DNA of 64,000 nucleotides from Moringa oleifera. Taxonomy: Eukaryota; Streptophyta; Magnoliopsida; Brassicales; Moringaceae. The first letter of the stretch is position 1. The number at the start of each line of letters is the position of its first letter. The DNA is taken from NCBI GenBank assembly GCA_021397835.1, contig JAJFZO010000230.1, positions 1,730,001 to 1,794,000 of the forward strand, given 5' to 3'. Below the pieces are notes generated by a model. It was not told the origin of the DNA and searched no databases. It saw nothing but the letters and a program-made list of their open reading frames with translations. Below are positions 11,026 through 23,075 of this stretch, piece after piece. The translations under genes were made by a program, and so were the position numbers.

Positions 11026-12760
11026 TACTCCATTCGTGTTATTATTTGTTTTTTAAAATAGGTCTATTATTTTTCTATTTTTGGCAATAAATATACATTT
11101 ATTTTTGCCCAACAAGGAAAATATTTTTGACTTTATCCTAACCTAAATTCTTATAAGAGAGATATGTTTATGGTGGTTTAAACAAAAGCAAGAAACACAA
11201 TTAATTCATAATATGCTTCATTCTAGAATAATATAACCTAGGATTTATCTAAAATCTATTTTAACAACCAACTTACAGATAAATCGAGAGATGTCTATGA
11301 TAGGAGTGAAGATTTAAATACTTGTATAATTAATGAACTTGCTGAAACTCATGATGAAGTGGAAGAATAAGATGGAGAAGAGCAACTATTTGATAGTATG
11401 AACACTAAGAGGAACCTTTGCTAAGTACATAGTTGAAAATGATTGATTATTAAAGTTTGTAGTTGAATATATTTTACAAAACAAACTTCAACTTTTTTTT
11501 TAATTTATGATGTACTAATTTTATGTTGATTGTTCATAGATATTGAACAAAGGGGGAGGTGGTCATGGCATCGGTTTTAGAAGTAAAGACAAAGTTCTTA
11601 CCCGGTTGAATACATTTTTTCCACATGCAAACACTAGTGTTGAGCAGATGATCATCTCTTACTCGCACTTCAGACACCTCAAGACATCCATCACACACAC
11701 CATTACCTCAAGGTTCTTTTGATGACTTATCATTAGTGTGTCTGAGTGTAAACTAGATGGATAAGACATTAATTAGTTTGAACAAGAAAAAGTATGATAT
11801 AGTTATCTTTTTAATGTCGTAAAATATCTCATACTATTAGAAATTTTATATCTTCTTTATACTTACATTTTATTTAGAAAAAAAATATTGTACAACTTTA
11901 TTCCCTCTACTAGCACGATTGGTATTATCTTGTCAAAATCAAGGCTAAACATGAGTATTCACTAACTTGCACGAAATTTTTTAAGAGTTTCAAGATATGT
12001 GCTGAGGCAAATTTTAGGTGATATACATACTTTGTTCTTTAATTTATATGTTACATTTGATAGTTGTATTTGCATAATCTATTAGCTAATTTGTCTCCTA
12101 TATTAGTGCAAAAATATTCCAGGTGGGATCCACAACATGAGGACGAAATTAAGCAACTTTGGGGTGCTAAATTTGTTAACATTATTTAATCAAATCTAAC
12201 CTCGATTCATAACTACAAATCTAAGGGAAAATGGATGTCCAATGAAGTCTTTGATATATTATGGATTAGGTGGATAAGTGACCTTGAGTTCTTATAGAAA
12301 TTCAAGCGAAATAAGATCAAACAACTCATAAGTGAGATAAGATGCATGAATTAAGGTGGATCCAATGTTATGTTAAAGCACAAAAGGCAATATATAATTT
12401 TATTTATAGCAATGTATTTCACACATAAATGATCATAATAACTTTGATTTAGTATTTGTTAGATATTAGAGCTGAAGAGGTAGCTTATCATGCTAAAGCT
12501 TTTTTATAAGTTGAATCATAATAATCAAACGAACAAGTGGTCAATACACTAGGACTTATGTGAGTATCTTCAACAATATCATAATATATCATAATAGATC
12601 AGCTTCTCCTAATGATAGAGATGGTGATAATGATGAGAGTATGAAATATGATTCTCAATAGGATTAGCCTAAAATACATTGAGGATGATGTATTGGATGA
12701 ATCTTTCGATCAATATGATAATTTTGATAATTTTGTTTAGCTTTTCAATTTGTAAATTGT
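11026..12760 (+). mobile_element. CACTA (En/Spm) transposase relic
   Basis: AT-rich sequence with scattered plus-strand coding remains. The best piece (12122-12375) reads RWDPQHEDEIKQLWGAKFV, then KGKWMSNEVFDIL.IRW and a GGSNVM stretch. This matches the layout of the plant transposase of the Ptta/En/Spm family (Transposase_24): WM..EV...L...W, asparagine/lysine-rich segment, then GGS. A segment near 11560-11700 (RGRGHGIGFRSKDKVL) may be its upstream part. There are many stops and no terminal repeats could be fixed. The call rests on one short region and is tentative. Confidence 0.5.
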
Positions 12761-14839
12761 TTTGTTGGTTTGATAATTTTATTCGTTTAAAGATATTATT
12801 TAAATAGTTTTGAAAATAAAAAGTAAAGGTTATTTAAAACCCTTAACTATACTCTACATGCCAAATCTAACCCTAGTATTTTAAAAGTAACAAATAAAAT
12901 CTTGATCTACTAATTTGAACAAAATTAAACATTGTTCAAAAATTTTAAAAATTAGAGATGTTTAAATGGAGGATATTTAAATTTGAGATCTTATACTACG
13001 AATTTTAACTTGAAATTTCTTAATAGACGTGAAAAAATATCAAACTACCATTAAAAAATTCAAAAAAAATTTAGAATGTTTTATAGTACTGAAAATATTT
13101 TTTAAAAAAATTTACTATCAAGAATTTAAAAAATTTATAATAAATAGTTCATGAGTCAAAATTGTTCAAAATTAAGGGGTTGACTCAAAATGGAGTGCAA
13201 AGATTATTGGAATAATTTTTTAAGATATTTCAACAATTATACTATGCTTATAGTTTGAATCAAAATCTAATTTAGACTAAATTGATAAATTAAGGTTTGA
13301 GTTGTCACTTTTTAAATATTAAAGTTCAATTTAACATATAAGGTGTATTTTAGAGTTTTGAATAATTTTCATCAAAAAATAAATTATTGAAAATAATTTT
13401 TATAAATTTAATTAATTTAATAAAATTATTTAATAAGTAAAATAAGAATATATTTTTCAATTTCCTCAAGAAAATTTCAACAAAATTTTCATTGAAAATT
13501 CATAAAAGTAACTTTGTTATGTACGATGAAAATGAAAAACCATTCTAACTCAAGATATTCCACACAAAAATGAATATTTTTACTTGCAAAATATAATTTA
13601 GTTGTGTTTATTAAAAAAAAGATAAATAGAAAGAAAAAGAAAAATAATACAATTTAAAAAAGAATATGTGTTCTTATCAAATTATAAAATAAATATTTAA
13701 CATGTAAATGAAATAATATTAATAAAAAATTAAGATTATATATATTCTTTTTAAAAATGTATAAATTAAATAATATTATTATTTTTATAAAATGAATTAA
13801 TTTAAAAAACATGTAAATTAAAAAGGTAAAAAAAAATAATTTATCTTATTTTGCACGTTAACATTTGATACGTTTTCAAAAGTCTAGTTTTGTATACATA
13901 ATACACATTTTGTATTAATTTAATATTATAAATGACAAATAAATAAAATAAATAAATAAATATATTATTAATTTTTTTAATTGATAAATTTTTTATATTT
14001 ATAAAACTTATTATATAAAGTTTAATATTTAATTTAAATTAGCGAAATAGGCTTACTTTATATACGATTTATTTAACTTGTTTAAATGATTTTATACATC
14101 AATCCGTCAAACAATAAATTCACAATCTCACATATTTTTAAATGAGTAGCGACAATTTCATCAATTATTAAAATGGTCAAGTTAAACCGTTGAATCAAAA
14201 GACCACCTCTTGGATGAGCAAATTTAAAAAACTTATTAAAGTAAGAGGCACTAATCCAGTTTAAGTTGTTAGTTGCTTATTATTAGCCCTTTGATTCCTA
14301 AGTAAGAATAATTACGATTAGAGTTTGATTTAATTTTGGTTTTAAATCATTGATTCAAGGTTCATGATTAAGATGAATCAGAATCTAAACTGTTAAACTT
14401 CAATTTCAATCAAGTATTAGTTTAAAAGTGATTCAAATTTTAATTCATAAACGATTCAGATTTTGATTCAATTTACATTCATTATTTAATATTTTAATTA
14501 TAATTTTTAATAAAATTAAATAAAAAATAAAATAAATATATTTTTATTAAAATATATATTAAATTAAAATTATTTTTAAAAATTTTTAAATTAATTTTTT
14601 AAAAACGAAATTAAAACAATTGATTTTTAAATCATCAATTCAATTTTAATTCAAAATTAACGTGAATTATAATCGAATCATGTTTAAAATGATTTTGATT
14701 ACGATTTAAAATTAAACTTATTTTTGTCAATTTTTGTTTAGTTTAAAATTTAGATATTATAATTCATTTTACGAAATCGTTTGAAGTGAATTGTGATCAT
14801 CTTTACTGGTAACTAATTGAAACTTAAATCGATCAGTGG
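12761..14839. other. AT-rich intergenic DNA, no gene seen
   Basis: Very AT-rich, without coding potential. Between about 14310 and 14770 the motif TTTTAAATCATTGATTCAA recurs in variant form near 14621 with many GATTCA/GATTTTGATT variants, suggesting a small non-autonomous element, but no clean ends are visible. Confidence 0.6.
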
Positions 14840-14939
14840 TCATCCTACTTGTAAGTAAGCCAAACTTAATGCAGGAGTGCCTTGTCTCATACTAAGCTCA
14901 AAAAGTGCAATGAAGCATGCATCAGCAAGGCCTGCACTA

Positions 14940-15545
14940 GTTCGAGTTACCGAGTGAGAGCAGTTGCGGGTGACTGAAATAGTGTCAACATTGGCAGTCA
15001 AATCAAAGATAGTCCCACGAGTTGGCTTCACCTAGGCATCTTGGGCGCAGGTTGGAGTGAACCTTGATGGCCTGCATACGAAAATCAAGGCAGTGGCACC
15101 TGTGACTAAAAGATGTGCTTGGGTTGGAGGCACAAGCACATTGCGGATGACTTGGCAACAACAGTTATATCAATGGGCTTTATATTCAAGCAACCTTGGG
15201 GTCAGAGGACATTTTATTGATAAGAGTTCCACGCTAACAAAAACAAAAACTAACACCTGTGGGTGCTATGGAGTGACAGCAGTTGTGGGTGGCTTGGTAC
15301 TCAGATCAAAGGATAGCCTCACGAGTTCGTTGCCCCTAAGCATTTGAGAGGCAAGTCGAAGAAAATCTTGATGGTCCGCATACGAGAATCAAGATCGTGA
15401 CACTTATGACTCGAAAATGTGCTTGGATTAGAAGTACAAGCATATTGAGGATGACTTAGCAACAATAGTTATATCAATGAGCCTATGTTCGAACAACCTT
15501 GGAGTCATAGGTGATCATATGGATAAGAGTTCCATGCCGAGAAAG
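14940..15545 (+). repeat. Imperfect tandem duplication, unit about 300 bp
   Basis: Two copies in direct orientation: from about 14950 and from about 15270. Shared landmarks in order are AGTTG(C/T)GGGTG, CACGAGTT, CTTGATGG(C/T)C(T/C)GCATACGA, GTGCTTGG, GATGACTT(G/A)GCAACAA, AGTTATATCAATG, and GATAAGAGTTCCA. The copies differ by many substitutions and small indels. No known protein is encoded. It may be the inside of a non-autonomous retroelement. Confidence 0.7.
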
Positions 15546-17100
15546 ACATAAAGAGAGTTTTTAAGAGATAATTGCCCAGAGGAAGCAGTTAGCCAAACAA
15601 ATTATCAAGTTTTTATGAATCAAGTTTCACAGTAGGAATTATAAAGTGAGGACAAAAAATTATGAAGAACGATATGATGAGCCTGATACAAAAGGACAGT
15701 GAAGTGATATTAACTTTGGCGCATTTGGAAATCACTGCATACGATTTCGAAGTGGCCATAACAAAATAAAGAATTAAAAAAAAAAAAAAAGAAGAAGAAT
15801 GTTTGCAAGGTGTAGCTATTGCCAAAAGTTGTAATTACTGTTAGTTTTTATTGGCTTTCTTTGGCTAGTTATGAAGTAAGTTTAGGTATCCAATGTTTGA
15901 GTCCCCCAAAAAAAAAATATAAAAATGCTCGGCCAGGTGATTGGTGCACTGCATGCAATAATTAATTAAGAACTAATTATGAATTTATATCTTATTCCTA
16001 ACTAGTAGCAAAAGATTTATGGCTTTATAAATTATATATATTCTGCAAACAATGCAACAATTTTACTGAAATTTTTGAAAATACTATCTGTCATAAATTA
16101 AATCAAACAACCTAACCAGAAATTTCAGTGAATACTCAAACCCCCATTGAAGAGTTATTTTATTATTAAATATAAGGGAAGAGAGCAGTTAGATTAGAGA
16201 ATTTGATAGGAAAGTTACAAAAATATGTGTCCTTGTTGTGCCAAACCTATGGATCGGGTTTCATGTCACCTCAAACCATAACTTATGCTTATAGAGTAGG
16301 ATATTAAAAAGATCAGGCAAAGGTTAACCACACGGCACGTTTTCCTACCCTCTTCGACACCACCTCTGCCTCTACCATCCCACTCCATGTTTATTCCTAG
16401 ACTAAAATCCAATGATTTTGTTTGGATAAAATGAAATTTACGTTAAGAGTTAAATATCAAAGGACATTGATTAGCTGTATCGCAATCATTTCCAAGAATT
16501 GCAATGACAGTAGAAACTTGTTGAGCGGAATCTATGGGTTTCAGGTATGAGGCTTAGTACCATCCTCATTCTCCCTGCTTCCAACCTACTGCTCTTCTTT
16601 TCCTAATCTCATCCTCATCGGGTAACAGTGGCTTCGCTTCTTCATTGAGGATTTAATCAAAACAGGTTCCCAAATTGAGCACGAAATGAGATTAAAAACC
16701 AGAATAAACAAGAGCAGGAAGAGACCGATGACAGATGACTATGGAAACAAGAAGTTAACACAGACACAGAAACAGAGCTTGGCTCAACTACACTGGTAAT
16801 TGACTTACTGATAGAAACTGCAAGTGATTAGTATTCGAAGATTTAGATTTTCGTGGTAAATGATTCTCCAGGTCTGTAATTTTAATGGGCATTTTGAAAT
16901 CATGTAAAATTGTTTTGTTTGAAATGTAGTGTGGGGTCTTTTTGTTTAACTAAAAATGGCATTTAGGTTTAATACAAAACCTCTGCCCTGCCCTGTTCTT
17001 GACAAGAAAATAAACATGAATTCACAATATCTACTGAAGGCATAATAAACACGATTAGTACTCCACAAAATTGAAGGCCAAAGACAAAAAAACAAAACTA
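15546..17100. other. Intergenic, includes DUF579 gene 3' flank; no gene seen
   Basis: No coding exon or RNA gene recognised. The part right of about 16850 is the probable 3' UTR and downstream flank of the minus-strand DUF579 gene. Confidence 0.5.
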
Positions 17101-17134
17101 AGTAAGTACCAATTTCATCAGGGAGATAAGGAGC

Positions 17135-18031
17135 TTAAGGGCAAAAGGGTGTAGCCGAGCGAGTCCTATGACTAGGAATGATGAAATGCCTCAGCCTGCC
17201 AACTTGTTCGCTCAGGTAACCTTCACACAGAAAGGTCTTAGAGAACTTATCCTCCACCACTCTGTCCACATCATGCACAAACACATGGGTCTCTCCTTCC
17301 TCTCTGTTCCTTGCCATCAGTCCTGCAGTATATATTGCATTCATCCTCCCTGGCGCCTCGTCGTGGTACCCAGTCGGTGCATCCACCATTATCAGGTCCC
17401 ATTCTATGTCGTATACGTCCATCGGGAACCCCTTCAGAGCGAGTTGACAATCGGAAAATCTTGGGTCGCCCACTACTTTGCATTCGTTTCTCATTCCAGT
17501 CTCCAGCAACTCATCCGCGCGGCGCACTTTGGTGTCGTATTTCACATGGTATGACTCCAAAGTGGGTAGCTTTTGCTTGATTTGGTTGATCCACGACTGG
17601 TCCTCCTCGAGGAAAACAGTGCGGCCGCCGTGATTGAGAGCTGTCCACATGAGGCTGTCATGGCCAAGGCCGAAGACCAGGAAGTTGCACGGTGATTTCT
17701 TTTCTAGGACTCTCTGCGAGACCGAGATCTCTTGCAAGGTTTGCTGAGGGGTGATGTTTGATGTGGCGTAGTGGATCAGAGCAGTGGCCAAGGACGGTGG
17801 GGTCTTTGTGCAGGTTGGATTTAAGGGAACGGATGGGCATGCAGAGGCCGATTGCGGCTCTTCATTAGGAGCAACAATCGGTGAATTTGATGCGTGGGTC
17901 TGTGAGATGGATGATGAATTTTGCGTCGAAGACGAGAATGTCCCATTTATCGTCAACACGAGAAGGAGAAGAAAGAAAGAGCAAGCCAAAACGATCTTGA
18001 GGTTGATGGGATACTGAGGCTTGGACCTCAT
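17135..18031 (-). CDS. GXM: DUF579 glucuronoxylan 4-O-methyltransferase (GXM-like)
   Basis: Single-exon gene of 298 codons from the second in-frame ATG (18031); an upstream ATG at 18055 would add 8 residues. The second is preferred because family members start with M-R-(S/T)-K just before the anchor. Layout counted from the upstream ATG: short cytosolic tail, one membrane anchor at about 20-36 (type II, Golgi), a variable serine-rich stem to about 85, then the DUF579 domain. The domain shows the SAM-binding loop VFGLGHDS (127-134), VFLEED (147-152), MVDAPTGYHDEAPGR (223-237) and HDV (261-263). GXM enzymes methylate O-4 of glucuronic acid side chains on secondary-wall xylan. The GLGHDS and TVFLEED motifs favour GXM over the non-catalytic IRX15 branch. 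The frame is intact and more GC-rich than its flanks. Which GXM paralogue it is cannot be decided. Confidence 0.92.
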   Translation of the reverse strand: MRSKPQYPINLKIVLACSFFLLLLVLTINGTFSSSTQNSSSISQTHASNSPIVAPNEEPQSASACPSVPLNPTCTKTPPSLATALIHYATSNITPQQTLQEISVSQRVLEKKSPCNFLVFGLGHDSLMWTALNHGGRTVFLEEDQSWINQIKQKLPTLESYHVKYDTKVRRADELLETGMRNECKVVGDPRFSDCQLALKGFPMDVYDIEWDLIMVDAPTGYHDEAPGRMNAIYTAGLMARNREEGETHVFVHDVDRVVEDKFSKTFLCEGYLSEQVGRLRHFIIPSHRTRSATPFCP

Positions 18032-18066
18032 GGTTGCTTGATCTTTGTAATGCAAAAGAGAGAACC

Positions 18067-18081
18067 AGAGAGAGAGAGAGA
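18067..18081. repeat. (AG)n tract, CT-rich on the gene strand
   Basis: A short AG repeat 12-26 bp upstream of the earlier in-frame ATG of the DUF579 gene and 36-50 bp upstream of the preferred one. On the coding strand it is a CT run, a common feature of plant 5' UTRs and core promoters. Confidence 0.6.
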
Positions 18082-18199
18082 ACTGTTTTGTAGGAGAAAA
18101 GAGCAGCGGCGCTTACAGCATCATCGGCACTGTAAGCTGTGCAGAAGCAGATCTCGAAAATCACCCCGAAAACCAACTTCTGAAAATGGGTATTTGTGG

Positions 18200-19600
18200 T
18201 TTTCTTCTACAGAGCTTGCATTGACATGTAAAGGAAGGAGATATCTTAAAGCAGGGACTGTAGACTGTCGCTTTCTTTGGGGTTTTTAAACCCTTAGAAA
18301 TGAAGCAAAGAGAAGTGGAGGCATTGAGGACGACATGGGGGCTACTAAGGCATCTGCTGGTACAAATCATATCACATCGGTAGGTAGTGCGATCATTGAT
18401 AAAATGGATTGCTTGGGGGGAGAAAGGAAGAGGGAGCGTTGAAAAGGGTATAGGGTGGTTGCAACCTAATTCCTTTTATATTCCTAATGTTTTGGTTCTG
18501 AGTATGAAGAGAGTTGGACATGATTTGGTAATCTTAGGACAGGGCATTCTACGGAAACCCACTGTAGTTTGCCAAGTGTACAATAATTTGAACAATAATT
18601 TTGGGTATTGTCTATTTATTTTTTGGTATAATATAATTGAGGTTTTAACTTCCTGAAAAATTATAGTATTGTTTATCCAATGTCATCAAAGGCTGTTTTC
18701 TTTTTTCATAATTTGAGTTCTTATTGAATCCTACCCACTTTTAATTTTTTTTAAAAAAAATATCGACCTTATTGAATCTTACCTAAAATTATTTTTTAAA
18801 GAAAAATCATTCTTACAGAGAAAAAAATTAAAATTAGTTATAGAAAACTTACATTTTGTATTAATTTTTAAATTAAAATTTACAAAAGAGATTACATTAA
18901 TTAAAAAATTATAATTTAATAATTACAATTATACTATTACATAAAAATGACATATTTATGATTTTTTATGTTTTTAATAATTATATTTTATAAAAAATGA
19001 CAATTAATTGTTCCAGTGATATAATTATCATGTCACATATTAAAAAATCATGTTCGTTAAAATTAATAGAATCTACTAAAAAAAGTTTGTTAATAAAATA
19101 TTAAAAAGTAAGTTTTTAATTTATATAATTTTATATCAATTTAAAATTTTATACATAATATAAATGTGATGTAATTAACATCAAATTTTTTTAAAAAATG
19201 ATATATTATAAGGGTAAAATGGAAAGTTCAAACCCATATTCACCAAACAACACCAAAATTGACACAAAGGAGGGAGATCACAAATTTAGCAAAGAAACCC
19301 ATATTCTGACACGATCCAATTACTTGACCCGGTCTATGAATTAGACTTGATTGACCCGTTTTGATCAAACTTTCCTAAGAAGTGAGATGGAAAGACAAGA
19401 ACGTTCTCGTCTTTAACCTTTAACCTCATGATCTTTCTACAACGGTAACTAGGTGAGAACTGTGTGTTTTGGCAGGATTCTCGGTTTTGCGCGCTAGCGT
19501 TCTAACTGTACAACTAGCCACACACCAGAAGTCTAACCGTTCAGTAGTTCTTCATTGCGTTCCTATAACTATCAAGTACGTTCAGTATTCTCTCACCATT
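18200..19600. other. Intergenic: DUF579 promoter side, then AT-rich DNA
   Basis: About 18060-18500 is presumably 5' UTR and promoter of the minus-strand DUF579 gene. From about 18660 to 19200 the sequence is strongly AT-rich with no coding signal. From about 19200 it becomes the flank of a gypsy gag relic. Confidence 0.5.
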
Positions 19601-21200
19601 TTTGGCAGCATCAAGCGGTATTGTCGGTGAGAAATCGCAACATAGAAGTCATGGTTCCACGTTGAGTAAAATCCTCCTCTCAAACTTATATTATCCCCGA
19701 CCAAGCAGTCCACTCAATTGCCATCATCTTTGTCCCAGTGATTCTTACACCAGTGTTTCCTGTTATCCTATGCCATTATCGCCTATGATATCAACACATC
19801 CTATAGCAACGTTGCCACCCTAACGAACCATTCAAAGAATATTTATAGGTGGAACGACTGCCTCAGCTCCTTCAAACACTTGTTAACCAACAATGGTTCA
19901 TAGCCATCCCTTCCAACACAACCTTTAGCCCAACTCTTCTCTCAGCATGGGAGGAAAATCAAGAATTTCCAAAAGAAGCATGGGAGGTAATGCCAAAGAA
20001 CCCCACCCTTAGGCATTCGGTCACCAACAGAAGACCTGCCCAAGTGGAGCACGTCCAATTTTAAAGAAAGTAAAAGAAGGTAGTAGAGACATCTGCCAGC
20101 TCCACTTGAAAGATCCCTATCCTAAAGATACGAAGTACGAAAGCTTGAGGAAATAGGCGTTATCTCTAACCCAAAGGTCAAAATGATGGAAAAGAAAATC
20201 AATGCCAATCAAATCACTGTAGAATATGAATCTCCTTTTCCTGATGAAATCCTTCAAGCCCCATGCCTCCCAAGTTCAACATACCCACGATCAAATCTTA
20301 CGATGGAACATCGGATCTTCATCACCACTTGGAGTGTCTCAAAACTCTAATTGCTATGCAATTCGCCCGGATGCTATACTGTGCATATTGTTTCCAGTCA
20401 CGCTAGTCAAGGCAGCAAGAACGTGGTACTCATCTTTAACACCTGTTACGATCAACAGTTTTCAAATCCTTATGGACTACTGTTTTTTGTCCAGATTGGT
20501 GGGCAGCGATAAAGAAAATAAACTCATCAAACCTCTTCCATGTAAAGCAAAGATTGGGCAAATCTTGGGATTATATTTGTAGATTCACAGAATCTATGTT
20601 GGAAGTTTAAGAGCTTCAACAAATAGTAGTTGTTTCAGTTATCAAAGAGGTTGCAACCATGCTCATTCTACAACACACTGAGCAGAAGTCTCCCTATCTC
20701 AATGCATGTGTTGCTTGTTAAAGTTAAAAAGTACATGAATGAAGAAGAAGGCGTTAAACAACAACTAGAGTCATTGCAAAATCTGGGAGCTACTAACCCC
20801 GAAAAGTTCAAAAGAAGAGGTGCCTAACATCAGTAGCAGAAGTGGACAAAAGAATCCTCTAGGACCCAAATGAAGAAGAAAAAAAGTGTACCCTGATAGT
20901 TTCCAAAAGCGATGTCTATAGGATCATAAAGGACAACTTGAGTCAAAAGGCCACCTTGAATGCTTTTAGATCCAAACGATAAAGATAAAAGAAAATGGTG
21001 TCATTTTCATTACAATCACGGACACAACACTAAAAATTGTAGAGCTTTGAAAGAAAGAAATTGAGAATATAATTAGGACAAGACACCTCTCTCGTTACCT
21101 TGATGGGAGGAGGGGCGCAGAAAGAAGAAATGAAAAAGGAGATTTCCCAAGGAGAGAACTTGCTCGTAATGAGAGCCCAAACAACAACCAATACACTTCT
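19600..21200 (+). mobile_element. Ty3/gypsy-type gag relic (TR-GAG-like)
   Basis: Plus-strand fragments in the right order for a plant gypsy gag: PFPDEILQAPCLPS near 20235, the gag core with LVKAARTWYSSLTPVTINSF (about 20407-20466) in the frame open from 20226 to 20582, a SLQNLGATNPEK-like end near 20780-20820, and a zinc-finger-like CHFHYNHGHNTKNCRALKE near 21008. The last matches the C.FH...GH.T..C..LK signature of these gags. Frameshifts separate the pieces. No protease, integrase or reverse transcriptase follows, so this is a gag-only element or a truncated relic. LTR limits were not found. Confidence 0.72.
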
Positions 21201-22919
21201 GTTTTCTTAAGAAGCAAGAACGTAAGAACAAGATTAAAGATCGAAGATTTTCTTAAGTTTCATTCAAAAATTGGTTTTCTCTCCTCCATCCTTTGCTATG
21301 GATTTTGTTATTTTTTCAATTAAGAATAGAAACTAAACTTTTGATTTGGGTGATGGGGTGAACTTATATATTAAAGTTTTAATCCAAGTTGATAATTTTT
21401 TTAAAATATTGAAGTATGTCTTTTTTTTTTTCAATCACTTCTAATTTTTAAAAAATATTTAATTAAATTTATTATATTAATTTAATTAAATATTTATTTA
21501 TTTTTTAAAAAATAATAATAAAAATAATATTATTCATTTAAGAGTGTCAATTTATTTTGCTTGGATGGGACATCGGAGGATTTGTGTTTAATAGGTCAAA
21601 AACATAGACATTCATTGATTTTTCTTAAACAAAAACCAATGTGGAGGCAAAAGTTATGTTTCCTGTTCATCTCTGTCACTGTCTCTAAACTTGCTTTGTT
21701 TCTACATATATTATTTATAATTTAAAATTAAATTTAGATTAAACTTAACTTAAAATTTAAAATAAACTCAATTTCAATATAATTTTACTTTAAAATGAAT
21801 TTTAAAAATAACAAAAATTTTAATCCACTTATTATAAAAGTAATACAATTTTAAAAAGTAAAATAAATTAATTTTTTAAATATAAATTTAAAAAATAACA
21901 TAACGAGAAACACGAATTCTTCATTTACTTATTCCTTGAACAAGAACCTTTCATTTTTATCTTCATTTTTGTTAAATTAAAAATGAGACATTGCATCATT
22001 CTCCTCTCATTGTTTCTATCTCCTACTCATTTTATTTATTTTTAGATATTGCATATATAAAACTTTTTAAAAAATATTAAAGTATAAAAAGTCAATTAAC
22101 TAAATTATAAAAAAAATGCATCAAAATAAACCAAATTATGTATATGTCCAACTATAAGCTAAAAACTGAAAACCATTTTGTTGTATACTTTTTTGCAGAT
22201 GTTTATTATTTTATGTTCATATTTTATTTGAATTTATTTATAATATATATATATATATATATATCAAAATGCATCAAAAGATTGTCTTATTTTATTAGTA
22301 TAAAGCAAAATGATTTTTTTTAAAAATTTGGATAATATTAAGAAAATATTAACTTTATCCATATTTTAATTTTAATTTTATCATTTAATTTTTTCAATTA
22401 TACATTTAAAGTTTTAATTTAGATCTCAGTTCAAACAGTTATAAAAATTTAATAATATGTTTATTGTTAAAATGCCTTAAAAATAATTTAAATAAATTAA
22501 TATTCAATCTATCTCTTAAATTAAATAATGTTCGATTCATGAATTATTTTTTATAAAATTTTAAAATATCTGATAATAAAATTTTTTTAAAAAAATTTTT
22601 AATATAAAAAATTTAAATTTTTTATAATAATAATTTGAATTTTTTTTCTGGTTTATATAAAATTTTAAATTAAAATTATTATATGAAATCTCTTATATAA
22701 GTGTCCATAATTTTTTTTTAAATTTTTTCTCAATGTTTAAATTGGTTCAAATTGAAAATTTGAATGTACAATTTAAAAAAATTGAAACAATAAAGTTTAA
22801 ATTAAAATTTACATAAAATTTAATTTTTTTATATTTACCTTTTAATTTCTTAATCGAACTATCTAAAGTGAAGTTCTTTTGTTTTTAAAATGAAAAATAG
22901 ATTAAAAGTCTCTCTCTAA
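21201..22919. other. AT-rich intergenic DNA, no gene seen
   Basis: Long A/T-rich stretches without coding potential. A short (AT)n microsatellite lies at about 22240-22263. Confidence 0.6.
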
Positions 22920-23075
22920 TGAGAGTTTAGTACCATTTAGAGTTCTTCTCCTTGATGTGGTTTACCATCTTGATCTGATTTAAGTTTTGTCTATTATCAT
23001 CTTGTTCTGTAAATTGTCTCACGTTTTCCCATCGTTTTACAGCAGGCTTTTTCTTTCCTGTTGTTTTAATTTCGA

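Noticed and set aside
17168..17580. Plus-strand open frames of 128 and 89 codons opposite the DUF579 gene
   Set aside because: They are antisense shadows of a well-conserved minus-strand gene and show no family motif of their own.
17865..18370. Minus- and plus-strand open frames over the start of the DUF579 gene
   Set aside because: They overlap the signal-anchor coding region and 5' UTR in other frames, and their composition explains them.
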